NCBI GenBank assembly: GCA_963827065.1
Contig: CAWGZM010000001.1
Location: forward strand, 422,950 to 486,949
Length of the DNA: 64,000 nucleotides
DNA from: JACVRW01 sp963827065
Lineage (GTDB): Bacteria > Actinomycetota > Thermoleophilia > Solirubrobacterales > Thermoleophilaceae
Direction: 5' to 3'
The notes under the pieces were generated by a model. It did no database searches. It was not told the origin of the DNA and worked only from the letters and a program-made list of their open reading frames with translations. The position numbers and the translations under genes are program-made. Below are positions 49,754 to 58,733 of this stretch, piece by piece (the stretch's first letter is position 1; each line of letters begins with the position of its first letter).

Positions 49754-50896
49754 GTGGTTTCGCTTCGCCTCGACAGACGCCGTGCCCTGAGTACCGCGCA
49801 GCTCCGCCTGCGCGGGCGCGTCTGGCCGATCCTGCAGACGGCCTTCGCGGCGGTCGCCGCCTACTACCTGGCAAAGCTGCTCCTCGACGAGTCGCGGCCG
49901 GTGTTCGCCTCGATCGCCGCCGTGATCTGCATCGGAGCGACCTACGGGGAGCGCCGCCAGCGCGCGCTCGAGCTGATCGGCGGCGTGGTGCTCGGCATCG
50001 GCATGGCCGACCTGCTCCTCCACCTGATCGGGACGGGGCCGCTCCAGCTCGGACTGCTGGTGGTGCTCGCGATGGGAGTCGCGGTGGTGCTCGGCGGCGG
50101 GCCGATCCTCGTGACCGAGGCTGCGGTCTCCGCGATCCTGCTCGTCCTGATCGAGCCGACCGGCAGCGGGCTGCCGCCCGCACGCCTGTTCGAGGCGCTG
50201 ATCGGCGGTGGTGTCGCCCTCGGAATCAGCGCGCTCGCGTTCCCCCAGGATCCGGTGCTCCTCGTCGGCCGCTCCGTTCAAACGATCTTCGGCGAGCTCG
50301 GCGGCGCGCTTGCACGCATCGCCGATGCGCTCGACAACCGCGATCCTGCGCAGGCCGAGGCGGCGCTCGCGGCGCTGCGCGAACTTGACGGAGGCATTCG
50401 CCAGCTCGAGCACTCGCTCGGGGTCGCCCATGAGACGGCACGCTGGTCCCCCGGCCGCCGCTCGGCACGCCCCAACATCGTGCGCTACGCGCGCAGCGCC
50501 CGGCAGATCGACTACGCGGTCCGCAACGCACGCGTCCTCGCCCGCCATGTCGCGCGCTTCCTGCGAGCGGGCGGAGAGGCCCCCGAGGAGCTCTCGGCGG
50601 CGCTGCGCGACCTGACCGCGGCCACCTGGGCGCTCGCGGCGGCGCTCGAGGAGCCGAACCGTGCCAACGGCAAGGTCCGCCGGCTTGCCTCGCGGGCTGC
50701 CGCCCGCGCCACGCGCAGCTTCGAGGGCTCGCGCGAGCTCGGCCTCGCCGAGATCGTCGCCCAGGTGCGCTCTATGGCGATCGACCTCATGCGCGCGTCC
50801 GACGCGGCCACGGCGAGCTCTGAGCCCACGGACGACCCCGTCAGCGAGGAGCTGCTCGTCGAGCTCTTCGACGAGGAGCGCAGCCCCACGATCTGA
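49754..50896 (+). CDS. FUSC/aromatic-acid exporter-like membrane protein
   Basis: A 380-residue protein. The N-terminal half has about five to six transmembrane helices (e.g. ILQTAFAAVAAYYLAKLLL, GLLVVLAMGVAVVLGGGPIL, AAVSAILLVLIE), with GATYGERRQRALELIGGVVLG as in FUSC/DUF939 proteins. The C-terminal half is a cytoplasmic, helical, Ala/Arg-rich domain. It probably exports aromatic or other organic acids, or affects envelope stress; substrate unknown. Start GTG 49754. Confidence 0.82.
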   Translation: MVSLRLDRRRALSTAQLRLRGRVWPILQTAFAAVAAYYLAKLLLDESRPVFASIAAVICIGATYGERRQRALELIGGVVLGIGMADLLLHLIGTGPLQLGLLVVLAMGVAVVLGGGPILVTEAAVSAILLVLIEPTGSGLPPARLFEALIGGGVALGISALAFPQDPVLLVGRSVQTIFGELGGALARIADALDNRDPAQAEAALAALRELDGGIRQLEHSLGVAHETARWSPGRRSARPNIVRYARSARQIDYAVRNARVLARHVARFLRAGGEAPEELSAALRDLTAATWALAAALEEPNRANGKVRRLASRAAARATRSFEGSRELGLAEIVAQVRSMAIDLMRASDAATASSEPTDDPVSEELLVELFDEERSPTI

Positions 50897-50910
50897 GACC
50901 CTGAGGCCGC

Positions 50911-51891
50911 GTGCCTCGGGGCATCCACATCACACGCGGTGACGAGCCGCCCGCCGGCGGCGTGGGCTCCACCTTCTGTGGCCAGCCGCTCGTGCACGAA
51001 CCGGCAGGCCTCGAGGGCGTCGACGTGGCCGTGCTCGGCGCGCCGTTCGACGAGGGCGTGTCGCACAGGCCGGGCACCCGCTACGGCCCGCGCGCGATCC
51101 GCGAGGCCGACGACGGCGGCCGCTGGGGCCGCCCGCACATGACGCTCGGGCTCGACCCCCTCGAGGTCCTGAAGGTCGTGGACTACGGCGATGCCGCAGC
51201 CGTGCCGGCCGATCTCGCCCGCTCACACGAGGCGCTCGCCGCCCGCCTGCGCGAGATCCTTGCGGCCGGGGCGATGCCGCTCGTGCTGGGCGGCGACCAT
51301 TCGCTGTCGCTTCCTACCCTGCGCGTGCTCGCCGAGCGGTTCGGCAGCGACGGCTATGCGGTCCTCCACCTCGACACTCACGCCGACACGGCCCTCGAGC
51401 TCTACGGGGTGCGGGTCTCGCACGGCACTCCGTTCGGCGTGGCGGTCGAGGAAGGGGCTCTGCTTGGCACGAACGTCGTGCAGGTGGGGCTGCGCGGGAC
51501 CTGGCCCACCCCCGAGGGATTCGAGTGGATGCGAGACCAGGGTTTCCGCTGGCACACCATGGACGAGATCGCCGAGCACGGCCTGCACGAGGTCGTCCGC
51601 GGGGCGGTGCAGCAGGTGGCTGCGGCCGCGCCGCGCGCCTACCTGAGCGTCGATATCGACGTGCTCGACCCGGCCTTCGCGCCGGGGACGGGCACGCCCG
51701 AGCCGGGCGGCCTCACGACGCGCGAGCTGCTCTGGACCGTCCGCCACGCGGGGCTCGAGCTCAGCCTGTGCGCGGCGGACGTCGTCGAGGTGAGCCCGCC
51801 GTACGACCACGCCGGCATCACGGCGCTCGCAGCCGAGCGCGTCGCCCTCGAGATCCTGGCCGGGATCGCCGCCAGCCGCCGCGCGGGCTGA
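50911..51891 (+). CDS. speB: Agmatinase/arginase-family ureohydrolase
   Basis: A 326-residue Mn-dependent hydrolase. All metal motifs are intact: LGGDHSLSLP, HLDTHADTALE and SVDIDVLDPAFAPGTGTPEP then GGLTTREL, plus early APFDEGVSHRPGTRYGPRAI. The pattern is agmatinase-like, forming putrescine and urea, though guanidinobutyrase and other guanidino-hydrolases share it. Start GTG 50911, 14 nt after the FUSC gene. Its 3' end overlaps the convergent metallophosphoesterase gene by 74 nt. Confidence 0.88.
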   Translation: MPRGIHITRGDEPPAGGVGSTFCGQPLVHEPAGLEGVDVAVLGAPFDEGVSHRPGTRYGPRAIREADDGGRWGRPHMTLGLDPLEVLKVVDYGDAAAVPADLARSHEALAARLREILAAGAMPLVLGGDHSLSLPTLRVLAERFGSDGYAVLHLDTHADTALELYGVRVSHGTPFGVAVEEGALLGTNVVQVGLRGTWPTPEGFEWMRDQGFRWHTMDEIAEHGLHEVVRGAVQQVAAAAPRAYLSVDIDVLDPAFAPGTGTPEPGGLTTRELLWTVRHAGLELSLCAADVVEVSPPYDHAGITALAAERVALEILAGIAASRRAG

Positions 51892-52681
51892 AGGTCCAGC
51901 TCTCCTCGGTGGGCGAGAGGCGCGGGTCGCGTCGCTCTGGCGCCGCGCCCAGCTCGTGTGCCCTCCGGGTGACTCGCAGCGTGTCGCCGCCGGCTGCCTC
52001 CAGGTCGAGGATCGTCGCCTCGAAGGGCGGCTCGATGAGGGCGCCGCAGGCGATCTGCAGCAGCGCTCCGGACGCAACGATCTCGCGCACGTGCAGGTGC
52101 CCGCAGACCACGATCGTAGGTGCCGGCCGGGCGAGCAGGCGCGCGGCCAGCGCCGGACGGTCCAGCAGGTCGCCCGCGTAGGGCAGGCCGCGCGCGCGGA
52201 CCTCGGCCGCCCGCGAGAGAACAGGGAAGTGGCTCGCGAGCAGGACCGCCTCGTCGCCCCAGGTCGCCATCGCAGGCGGGCGCGCCGCCGCCCAGCGGCG
52301 AGCGCCGCGGCGCTCGACCCGCACCGCCGCCGTCCGCACGGCATCCATCGTCCGCAGCGCTCGCCAGCCGGGTAGGCGCACGCCGTCCAGCTCGAGCGCA
52401 GCCAGGGCTGCCGTCGGCCGGGGGCCGTCGTGGTTTCCGCCGACAACATGCAGCGGCGGGCCGCTCGCCAGCGGCGACAGCGCGGCCTCGAGGCTCAGAG
52501 CGTCGCCGTCATGTGCGAGATCGCCGAGCGCCAACACGAGCCGTGCGCCCTCGGCGGCGAACAGCTCGGCCGCCCCGCGCAGGCGCCCGCCGAGGCCCGC
52601 GAAGTCGTACTTGTTGTGCCAGGAGGCGCTCCGCTCCGGGTCGAGCGAGACGTGGATGTCGGTGAGCACGCCGGCGCGCAC
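51818..52681 (-). CDS. Calcineurin-type metallophosphoesterase
   Basis: A 287-residue phosphoesterase with the five metal motifs: LTDIHVS, ALGDLAHDGD, VVGGNHDGPR, ASHFPVLS and CGHLHVRE. Start GTG 52681 leaves 20 nt to the divergent gene at 52702. The C-terminal ~25 residues are Arg-rich and come from the antisense of the agmatinase end; the true functional end may be earlier. Substrate unknown (phosphodiester or nucleotide type). Confidence 0.85.
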   Translation of the reverse strand: MRAGVLTDIHVSLDPERSASWHNKYDFAGLGGRLRGAAELFAAEGARLVLALGDLAHDGDALSLEAALSPLASGPPLHVVGGNHDGPRPTAALAALELDGVRLPGWRALRTMDAVRTAAVRVERRGARRWAAARPPAMATWGDEAVLLASHFPVLSRAAEVRARGLPYAGDLLDRPALAARLLARPAPTIVVCGHLHVREIVASGALLQIACGALIEPPFEATILDLEAAGGDTLRVTRRAHELGAAPERRDPRLSPTEESWTFSPRGGWRRSRPGSRGRRARLRAP

Positions 52682-52701
52682 AGCGTCATAGATTCCCTGG
52701 C

Positions 52702-53547
52702 ATGAGCGCATTCCGCCTGATCGTCATGCCCTACGAGCTCGGGCGCCTGCGGGACGGCGTCGGCCGCGGGCCTGAACAGCTGCTCGAGGCGGGCGCCGCC
52801 GAGGCACTCGGCTCGGCCGGCGGCACGGTGGACACGGAGACGGTGGAGTTCGAGGGGCGCTTCTCGAGCGAGGTCAACACGAGCTTCGATCTGATGCGGC
52901 AGCTCTCGGAGCGGGTCCGGGCCGCGCGCGACGAAGACGCCTTCCCGGTGATCCTGTCGGGCAGCTGCTTCGCGGCGGTCGGCGTGATGGCGGGCCTCGC
53001 CGAGCCCGCACCGGCTGTCGTCTGGCTCGACGCGCACGCCGACTTCAACACGCCGGATTCGACGGTGTTCGGCTACTTCGACGGCATGGGCCTGGCCATC
53101 CTCACGGGCGGCGCGTGGCGCTCCATGCGCGCGGCCCTGCCAGGCGCGGGACCGGTGCCCGAGGAGGCGGTCGTGCTGGCGGGCGCACGCGACCTCGACG
53201 AGAACGAGCGACTGCGGCTGCGCGAGTCGCGGATCACCCACCTGACTCCGGAGGAGCTCACGAGCGCGGGGCCGGTGCTGGAGGCGGTCGAGCCAATGTC
53301 GCCGTCGGGCGTCTACGTGCATGTCGATCTCGACGTGCTCGACCCCGCGGACGGCCGCGTGAACATCTACAGCGCTCCCGGCGGCGTCCGGGCCGGTCAG
53401 CTCGACGCGATCGTCTCGGAGCTTCTCGAGCGCCTGCCGGTGCGGGCGCTCTCGCTCACCGCCTACGACCCGGACGCCGATCCGGACGGACGGGTACCGC
53501 CGATCGCGCTCGGATTGCTGCGGCGGCTTGCCGCGGCGAGCGGCTAG
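52702..53547 (+). CDS. Arginase-family protein with altered metal site
   Basis: A 281-residue arginase-fold protein. WLDAHADFNTP and HVDLDVLDPADG keep the Asp/His metal ligands, but the first metal motif, normally GGDHS, reads SGSCFA here, so the His ligand is replaced by Cys. It may bind a different metal number or be a non-canonical amidinohydrolase or formiminoglutamase-like enzyme. It is much less like agmatinase than 50911-51891. Its stop overlaps ftsH's in a CTAG. Confidence 0.82.
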   Translation: MSAFRLIVMPYELGRLRDGVGRGPEQLLEAGAAEALGSAGGTVDTETVEFEGRFSSEVNTSFDLMRQLSERVRAARDEDAFPVILSGSCFAAVGVMAGLAEPAPAVVWLDAHADFNTPDSTVFGYFDGMGLAILTGGAWRSMRAALPGAGPVPEEAVVLAGARDLDENERLRLRESRITHLTPEELTSAGPVLEAVEPMSPSGVYVHVDLDVLDPADGRVNIYSAPGGVRAGQLDAIVSELLERLPVRALSLTAYDPDADPDGRVPPIALGLLRRLAAASG

Positions 53548-55514
53548 GGCTTCTCGGGCGCCGCGTCGCTGCCGCGCATCTCGGCGGTGCCGCCGGCGAG
53601 GCCGGGCCGCGGCAGCGGCTTGGGCGCGCGCTCCGGCTTGCGCTCGGGCGCCTCCGGAGCCGAGGGCGGCAGCACCGGCACCGGCGGCTCCTCCTCCGTG
53701 CCGAACACCTCCTCCTCGGTCTTGCCGGCCAGCAGCTCGATGAACTGCTCGCGCTCGATCGTCTCGCGCTTGAGCAGGATCTCCGAGGTCATTTCGAGCG
53801 ACTTGCGGTGCTGCTCGAGCACCTGGCGCGCGGCCTGGTGGGCCTCCTCGACGATGCGGCGGATCTCGTCGTCGATCTCGCGCGCGATCTCGTCGGAGTA
53901 GTCGGGCTCGGAGGAGAACTCACGGCCCAGGAAGGGCTGGCCGTGGTCGTGGCCGAACACGCGCGGCCCGAGCTTGTCGGACATGCCGAAGCGCATGACC
54001 ATCTGCTTGGCGGTGGCCGTGACCTTCTCGAGGTCATTCGAGGCGCCGGTCGTGACCTCGCCGAACACGATCTCCTCGGCGGCACGGCCGCCCAGGGTCA
54101 TGGCCATCGTGTCGGACAGCTCCGCGCGCGTGGTGAGGAACTTGTCCTCAGTCGGCAGCGAGATCGTGTAGCCGAGCGCCTGGCCGCGCGAGATCACCGA
54201 GATCTTGTGGACCGGGTCCGTGTTGTCGAGGAAGTGCGCGACGAGCGCGTGGCCCATCTCGTGGAAGGCGGTGACGCGGCGCTCCTTCTCGGACATGACG
54301 CGCGTCTTCTTCTCGGGGCCCGCGATCACCCGCATGATCCCCTCCTCCAGCTGGAGGTGGTCGATCTCGCGCTTGCCCTGGCGGGCGGCGAGCAGGGCGG
54401 CCTCGTTGACGAGGTTCTGAAGGTCGGCGCCGGTGAAACCCGGGGTCTGGCCAGCGAGCGTGTCGAGCTCGATCGCCTTGGCGAGCGGCTTGCCGCGCGT
54501 ATGGACCTCGAGGATCTTCGTGCGGCCCTTGCGGTCGGGGCGGTCCACGACGATCTGACGGTCGAAGCGGCCCGGGCGCAGCAGCGCCGGATCGAGGATG
54601 TCCGGGCGGTTGGTGGCCGCGATGAGGATGATGTTGTCCTTCATCTCGAAGCCGTCCATCTCGACGAGTAGCTGGTTGAGCGTCTGCTCGCGCTCGTCAT
54701 GCCCGCCGCCGAGGCCCGCGCCGCGGTGGCGGCCCACCGCGTCGATCTCGTCCATGAAGATGATGCAGGGCGAGTTCTGCTTGGCCTGCTCGAACAGGTC
54801 ACGCACGCGCGAGGCACCGACGCCGACGAACATCTCGACGAAGTCGGAGCCGGAGATCGAGAAGAAGGGCACGCCCGCCTCGCCCGCGACGGCGCGCGCG
54901 AGCAGCGTCTTGCCGGTGCCGGGCGGGCCATACAGCAGCACGCCCTTGGGGATGCGCGCCCCGAGCGCCTGGAACTTCTTCGGATTCTCGAGGAACTCCT
55001 TGATCTCCTGTAGCTCCTCGACGGCCTCGTCGACGCCGGCCACGTCGCGGAAGGTGATCTTGGGAGCGTCGACCGACATGCGCTTGGCGCGCGACTTGCC
55101 GAAGGACATGACCTTCGAACCGCCACCCTGCATCTGATTGATGATGAACAGCCAGAACAGCAGGAAGATCACGAACGGCAGGATGTAGGTCAGGGCCGTG
55201 AGCCAGCCCGAACCACCCTTCGGCTTGACCGTGACCTGCACGTCGTTGGCGCGCAGCTCGTTGACGAGGTTCTGCTCGGTGTCGTTGAGGAACGCGGTCT
55301 GGTACTTGCGCCCGTTCTCGAGCTCCACGTCGACCCGGTTGTTCTTGGTGTTGAGCGTGACGCTCTCGACCTGGCCGTTCTCGACCTGGGTCAGGAACTG
55401 CGTGTAGTTCGGGTCCTTCTGGCGGTCATCCGGACTGATCAGCTTCTGGGCGAAAAACGCCAGCACGACGACGATCAGAATCGGAAATGCCGCGCTCTTG
55501 AAGAATCGGCTCAC
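53544..55514 (-). CDS. ftsH: ATP-dependent zinc metalloprotease FtsH
   Basis: A 656-residue membrane protease: two transmembrane helices (~9-25 and ~105-127) around a periplasmic domain, AAA domain with GPPGTGKTLLARAVAGEAG, SRH region, and zinc site HEMGH (~420) with the downstream Asp. It degrades membrane and regulatory proteins. The C-terminal ~55 residues are Pro/Glu-rich and variable. Start GTG 55514 has AGGAG upstream. It is downstream of hpt on the same strand, a frequent neighbour (usually via tilS, absent here). Confidence 0.97.
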   Translation of the reverse strand: MSRFFKSAAFPILIVVVLAFFAQKLISPDDRQKDPNYTQFLTQVENGQVESVTLNTKNNRVDVELENGRKYQTAFLNDTEQNLVNELRANDVQVTVKPKGGSGWLTALTYILPFVIFLLFWLFIINQMQGGGSKVMSFGKSRAKRMSVDAPKITFRDVAGVDEAVEELQEIKEFLENPKKFQALGARIPKGVLLYGPPGTGKTLLARAVAGEAGVPFFSISGSDFVEMFVGVGASRVRDLFEQAKQNSPCIIFMDEIDAVGRHRGAGLGGGHDEREQTLNQLLVEMDGFEMKDNIILIAATNRPDILDPALLRPGRFDRQIVVDRPDRKGRTKILEVHTRGKPLAKAIELDTLAGQTPGFTGADLQNLVNEAALLAARQGKREIDHLQLEEGIMRVIAGPEKKTRVMSEKERRVTAFHEMGHALVAHFLDNTDPVHKISVISRGQALGYTISLPTEDKFLTTRAELSDTMAMTLGGRAAEEIVFGEVTTGASNDLEKVTATAKQMVMRFGMSDKLGPRVFGHDHGQPFLGREFSSEPDYSDEIAREIDDEIRRIVEEAHQAARQVLEQHRKSLEMTSEILLKRETIEREQFIELLAGKTEEEVFGTEEEPPVPVLPPSAPEAPERKPERAPKPLPRPGLAGGTAEMRGSDAAPEKP

Positions 55515-55628
55515 GAGCTCCTAAGACCTGCTTCCCCTCACAACCAAACCTGCCTCCGCAGTGAAACGCAAGCGTAGCAAGGGGGTATTCGTCCCTTTGG
55601 CCTGTTTCGGATGCCTCTCGGCCCGGCT

Positions 55629-56159
55629 TTAGAGCTCGTTCAGAACGGCCACGTAGGGCAGGTTGCGGTAGCGCTCGGCGTGGTCCAGGCCGTACCCGAT
55701 CGCGAAGCGGTTCGGTATCTCGAAGCCCACGTAGCGGATCGGCAACTCGATCTCGCGGCGCTGCGGCTTCGTGAGCAGCGCGCACACCTCCAGTGAGGCC
55801 GGGTTGCGCGCCCGCAGCATCTTGAACAGGTAGGAGAGAGTGAGCCCGGAGTCGACGATGTCCTCGACGATCAGGACGTCCTTGCCCTCGATCGGCGCGT
55901 CCAGGTCCTTCAGGATCCGCACGACCCCCGACGAGTCGGTGGATGCGCCGTAGGAGGAGACGGCCATGAAGTCGAGCTCGCAATCCACCTCGAGGTTGCG
56001 CATCAGGTCGGCCAGGAAGAAGACGGCGCCCTTGAGCACGCCTATCAGCAGCAGCTTGCGGCCCGCGTAGTCGCGCGAGACCTCCTCGCCGAGCTCCCTG
56101 ACGCGATGCGCGAGCTCGTCGCGCTGGACGAGGATCTCTCCCAGGGCGGGGTCAGCCAT
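55629..56159 (-). CDS. hpt: Hypoxanthine phosphoribosyltransferase
   Basis: A 176-residue purine salvage enzyme with the PRPP loop VLIVEDIVDSGLTLSYL, the early LKGAVFFLADL and the flexible-loop SSYGASTDSSG. It converts hypoxanthine or guanine to IMP or GMP. Start ATG 56159 lies 12 nt after guanine deaminase; the 114-nt gap to ftsH holds ftsH's ribosome site but no strong hairpin. Confidence 0.95.
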   Translation of the reverse strand: MADPALGEILVQRDELAHRVRELGEEVSRDYAGRKLLLIGVLKGAVFFLADLMRNLEVDCELDFMAVSSYGASTDSSGVVRILKDLDAPIEGKDVLIVEDIVDSGLTLSYLFKMLRARNPASLEVCALLTKPQRREIELPIRYVGFEIPNRFAIGYGLDHAERYRNLPYVAVLNEL

Positions 56160-56171
56160 TGCGCGGCGAGT

Positions 56172-57452
56172 CTAGACAGCCTCACCCGCGACCCGCACCT
56201 CAGCCACGCTCTCCTCGCGCGCGAGCGCGAACAGGGCGCCGAGCGTGCGCTCGGGCGAGTCGCTGTGGCGCAGCACCGCCTCGAGCGTCGAGCCGGGCGG
56301 CGGCCGCATTAGCACGAAGTCGGCCGCGCTGCCCGGCGAGAGGTCCCCGACCTCGTCCATGCCGAGCGCGAGCGCGCCGGCGCGCGTCGAGAGATGCAGC
56401 AGGTGGGCGGGACCGATCGGCGGCGCGTCGTCGCGCAGCATCTGCAGCTGGTAGGCCGTCAGCGCCTCCTTCAGCACGCTGAGCCCGGTGCCCGCGCCGA
56501 CGTCCGTGCCGAGCGCCACCCGCACGTCGTGGTCGAGGTGCGCGCTCAGCGGGAACAGGCCGCTGCCGAGGAACGCGTTGCTCTCCGGGCAGTGCGCCAC
56601 GCTCGCGCGCGCCGCACCGAGCCGCGCCAGTTCGCCCTCGCTCGGGTGGTCGTTGTGGGCGAGCACCGTCGACTCACCCACCAGGCCGAAGTGCTCGTAG
56701 GTGTGGAGGTAGTCGTCGAACCCTCCGAAGAGGCCACGCACCGCCTCGACCTCATCGATGTTCTCGTTCATGTGGCTGGTGACGAGCGCGCCTACCTCCC
56801 CGTGCAGCGCCCCGCAGGCCTCCAGCATGCCCTCACTGCAGGAGAGCGAGAAGCGCGGTGTGACGGCGTAGCGCAGCCGGCCGCGGCCGTGCCAGCGGCC
56901 GGCAAGCTCACGGCCGGCGTCGTAGGCGGCGTCGGGGTCCAGGTGGAGCTGGGGCAGCAGGTTGCGGTCGGAGACGACGAGCCCGCTGGCGATCCGCAGG
57001 CCGGAGCGCTCCGCCTCCTCGAAGAAGGCCTCCTGGGCGGCCGGGAAGTGCGAGCCGAAGACGAGCGCCGTCGTCGTGCCGTTGGCCGCCAGGCCGGTGA
57101 CGAACTCGCGCGCGACCCGGCGCGCATGCGCCTCGTCGGCCATGCGCGCCTCCTCTGGAAGCGCGTAGCGCTCAAGCCAGTCGAGCAGCCCGAGCCCCAT
57201 CGCACCCATGATCGCGAGCTGCGGGAAGTGGACGTGCGTGTCGACGAAGCCCGGCAGCAGGACGGCGTCGCGCTCGTCGCGGACCTGCGCCTCGGGGTGC
57301 GCGCGCCGCACGTCGTCGAAGCTCCCGATCGCCTCGATGCGACCGTCCGCGAACGCGAGCGCGCCGTCCGAGAACGCCTCGAGCGCGTCCCCCTCCTCGA
57401 ACGGGTCGCGCGGCGTGTGCATCACCTGCGCGCGCACGATCTCCACGCTCAC
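56172..57452 (-). CDS. guaD: Guanine deaminase
   Basis: A 426-residue amidohydrolase: zinc motif PGFVDTHVHFPQ, VTSHMNENIDEVEAVRGLF, HCPESNAFLGSGLFPL and the C-terminal GTDVGAGTGLSVLKEAL, the guanine-deaminase pattern. It makes xanthine from guanine. Start GTG 57452 gives a GTGA overlap with the LOG-family gene; a start at 57473 would overlap more. Sitting with hpt, it forms a purine salvage/turnover pair. Confidence 0.92.
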   Translation of the reverse strand: MSVEIVRAQVMHTPRDPFEEGDALEAFSDGALAFADGRIEAIGSFDDVRRAHPEAQVRDERDAVLLPGFVDTHVHFPQLAIMGAMGLGLLDWLERYALPEEARMADEAHARRVAREFVTGLAANGTTTALVFGSHFPAAQEAFFEEAERSGLRIASGLVVSDRNLLPQLHLDPDAAYDAGRELAGRWHGRGRLRYAVTPRFSLSCSEGMLEACGALHGEVGALVTSHMNENIDEVEAVRGLFGGFDDYLHTYEHFGLVGESTVLAHNDHPSEGELARLGAARASVAHCPESNAFLGSGLFPLSAHLDHDVRVALGTDVGAGTGLSVLKEALTAYQLQMLRDDAPPIGPAHLLHLSTRAGALALGMDEVGDLSPGSAADFVLMRPPPGSTLEAVLRHSDSPERTLGALFALAREESVAEVRVAGEAV

Positions 57453-58033
57453 ACGTCCTGTCGGTCGATCCACTTAGGCGTGAGCGACGCCGGATCGAAG
57501 CTCTGCAGCCGCTCCAGCATCGGCGTCGGCTCCTCCTCGATGATCAGCATGTCGCGGTGGTCCTCACGCACGAAGCGCTCGGCCACGGCGTGCTCGAGGA
57601 AGGCCACGAGCCCGTCGAAGTAGCCCTCGACGTTCATGAGGCCGATCGGCTTGCCGTGCATGCCGAGCTGGCCCCAGGTGTAGATCTCGAACAGCTCGTC
57701 GAGCGTGCCGAGCCCTCCCGGCAGCGCCACGAAGGCGTCCGACAGGTCGGCCATGCGCTGCTTGCGCTCGTGCATCGTGTCGACCACGTGAAGATCGGTC
57801 AGCCCGAGGTGCGCGATCTCGCGATCGACGAGCGCCTGCGGGATAACGCCGATCGCCTCGCCCCCCTCGGAAACAACGGTGTCGGCGAGCCTCCCCATGA
57901 GCCCGACGGTCGCGCCCCCGAACACGAGCGTGATCCCTTTCTGTACGAGCAGCATGCCGAGATCCTCGGCCGCCTCGGTGTAAGCCGGCCGGGCGCCGGG
58001 GCTCGATCCGCAGAAGATGCAGGCTCTTTGCAC
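57449..58033 (-). CDS. LOG-family protein (cytokinin riboside phosphoribohydrolase type)
   Basis: A ~194-residue Rossmann-like protein with IFCGSSPGARPAY and the PGGLGTLDELFE signature of LOG/TIGR00730 proteins, which release the base from nucleotide 5'-monophosphates. Start GTG 58033 sits right before the fold; an ATG at 58060 would overlap the divergent start codon. Its pairing with guaD and hpt suits nucleotide base turnover. Confidence 0.9.
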   Translation of the reverse strand: MQRACIFCGSSPGARPAYTEAAEDLGMLLVQKGITLVFGGATVGLMGRLADTVVSEGGEAIGVIPQALVDREIAHLGLTDLHVVDTMHERKQRMADLSDAFVALPGGLGTLDELFEIYTWGQLGMHGKPIGLMNVEGYFDGLVAFLEHAVAERFVREDHRDMLIIEEEPTPMLERLQSFDPASLTPKWIDRQDV

Positions 58034-58058
58034 CTGCTGAGCGTAGATTGTCCGCGGC

Positions 58059-58733
58059 ATGGAGCCCAGCGCCCGGCCGCGCGTGAAGGTCTGCTGCATC
58101 AAGAGCGTCGAGGAGGCGTGGATGGCGATCGACGCCGGCGCGGCCGCGCTCGGGCTCGTCTCGCACATGCCGAGCGGACCGGGCGTGATCAGCGACGAGG
58201 CGGTTGCAGAGATCGCCGCCGCCTTGCCTCCCGGGGTCGACTCGTTCCTGCTGACCTCCTCTCAGGACGTCGAGGCGATCGCGGCGCAGCAGCGCGCCGC
58301 GGGCACGCGCACGCTTCAGCTCGTCGACGAGTTACCCGCGGGCGCGCACGCGCGCCTGCGAGCCGCGCTGCCGGGCGTGAAGCTGGTCCAGGTGATCCAC
58401 GTGACGGGTCCTGAGTCGGTCGAGCAGGCCGAGGCGGTCGCACCCTCCGTCGACGCGCTGCTGCTCGACTCCGGCAACCCGGCGCTCGAGGTCAAGGAAC
58501 TCGGCGGCACCGGCCGCCGCCACGACTGGGAGCTGTCGCGCCGGATCCGAGAGGCCGTCGACGTGCCGCTGTTCCTCGCCGGCGGCCTGCGCCCCGACAA
58601 CGTCCGCGAGGCGGTGGAGACCGTCGGGCCGTTCGGCCTCGACGTCTGCTCCGGGCTGCGCTCGGGCGAGGACTTCGACCTCGACCCGGACAAGCTCGAG
58701 CGCTTCATTGAGGCGGCGCCCCGTACCGGCTAG
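58059..58733 (+). CDS. Phosphoribosylanthranilate isomerase-like protein
   Basis: A 224-residue TIM-barrel protein of the TrpF family. VKVCCIKSVEEA aligns with the usual KICGIT, keeping the catalytic Cys; Asp in ALLLDSGNP aligns with the general acid; AGGLRPDNVREAV is the phosphate loop. The loop LVSHMPSGPGVIS differs from the usual FAPSPR-type segment. No other trp gene is adjacent. It could be a TrpF in an unlinked place or a related isomerase. Confidence 0.78.
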   Translation: MEPSARPRVKVCCIKSVEEAWMAIDAGAAALGLVSHMPSGPGVISDEAVAEIAAALPPGVDSFLLTSSQDVEAIAAQQRAAGTRTLQLVDELPAGAHARLRAALPGVKLVQVIHVTGPESVEQAEAVAPSVDALLLDSGNPALEVKELGGTGRRHDWELSRRIREAVDVPLFLAGGLRPDNVREAVETVGPFGLDVCSGLRSGEDFDLDPDKLERFIEAAPRTG

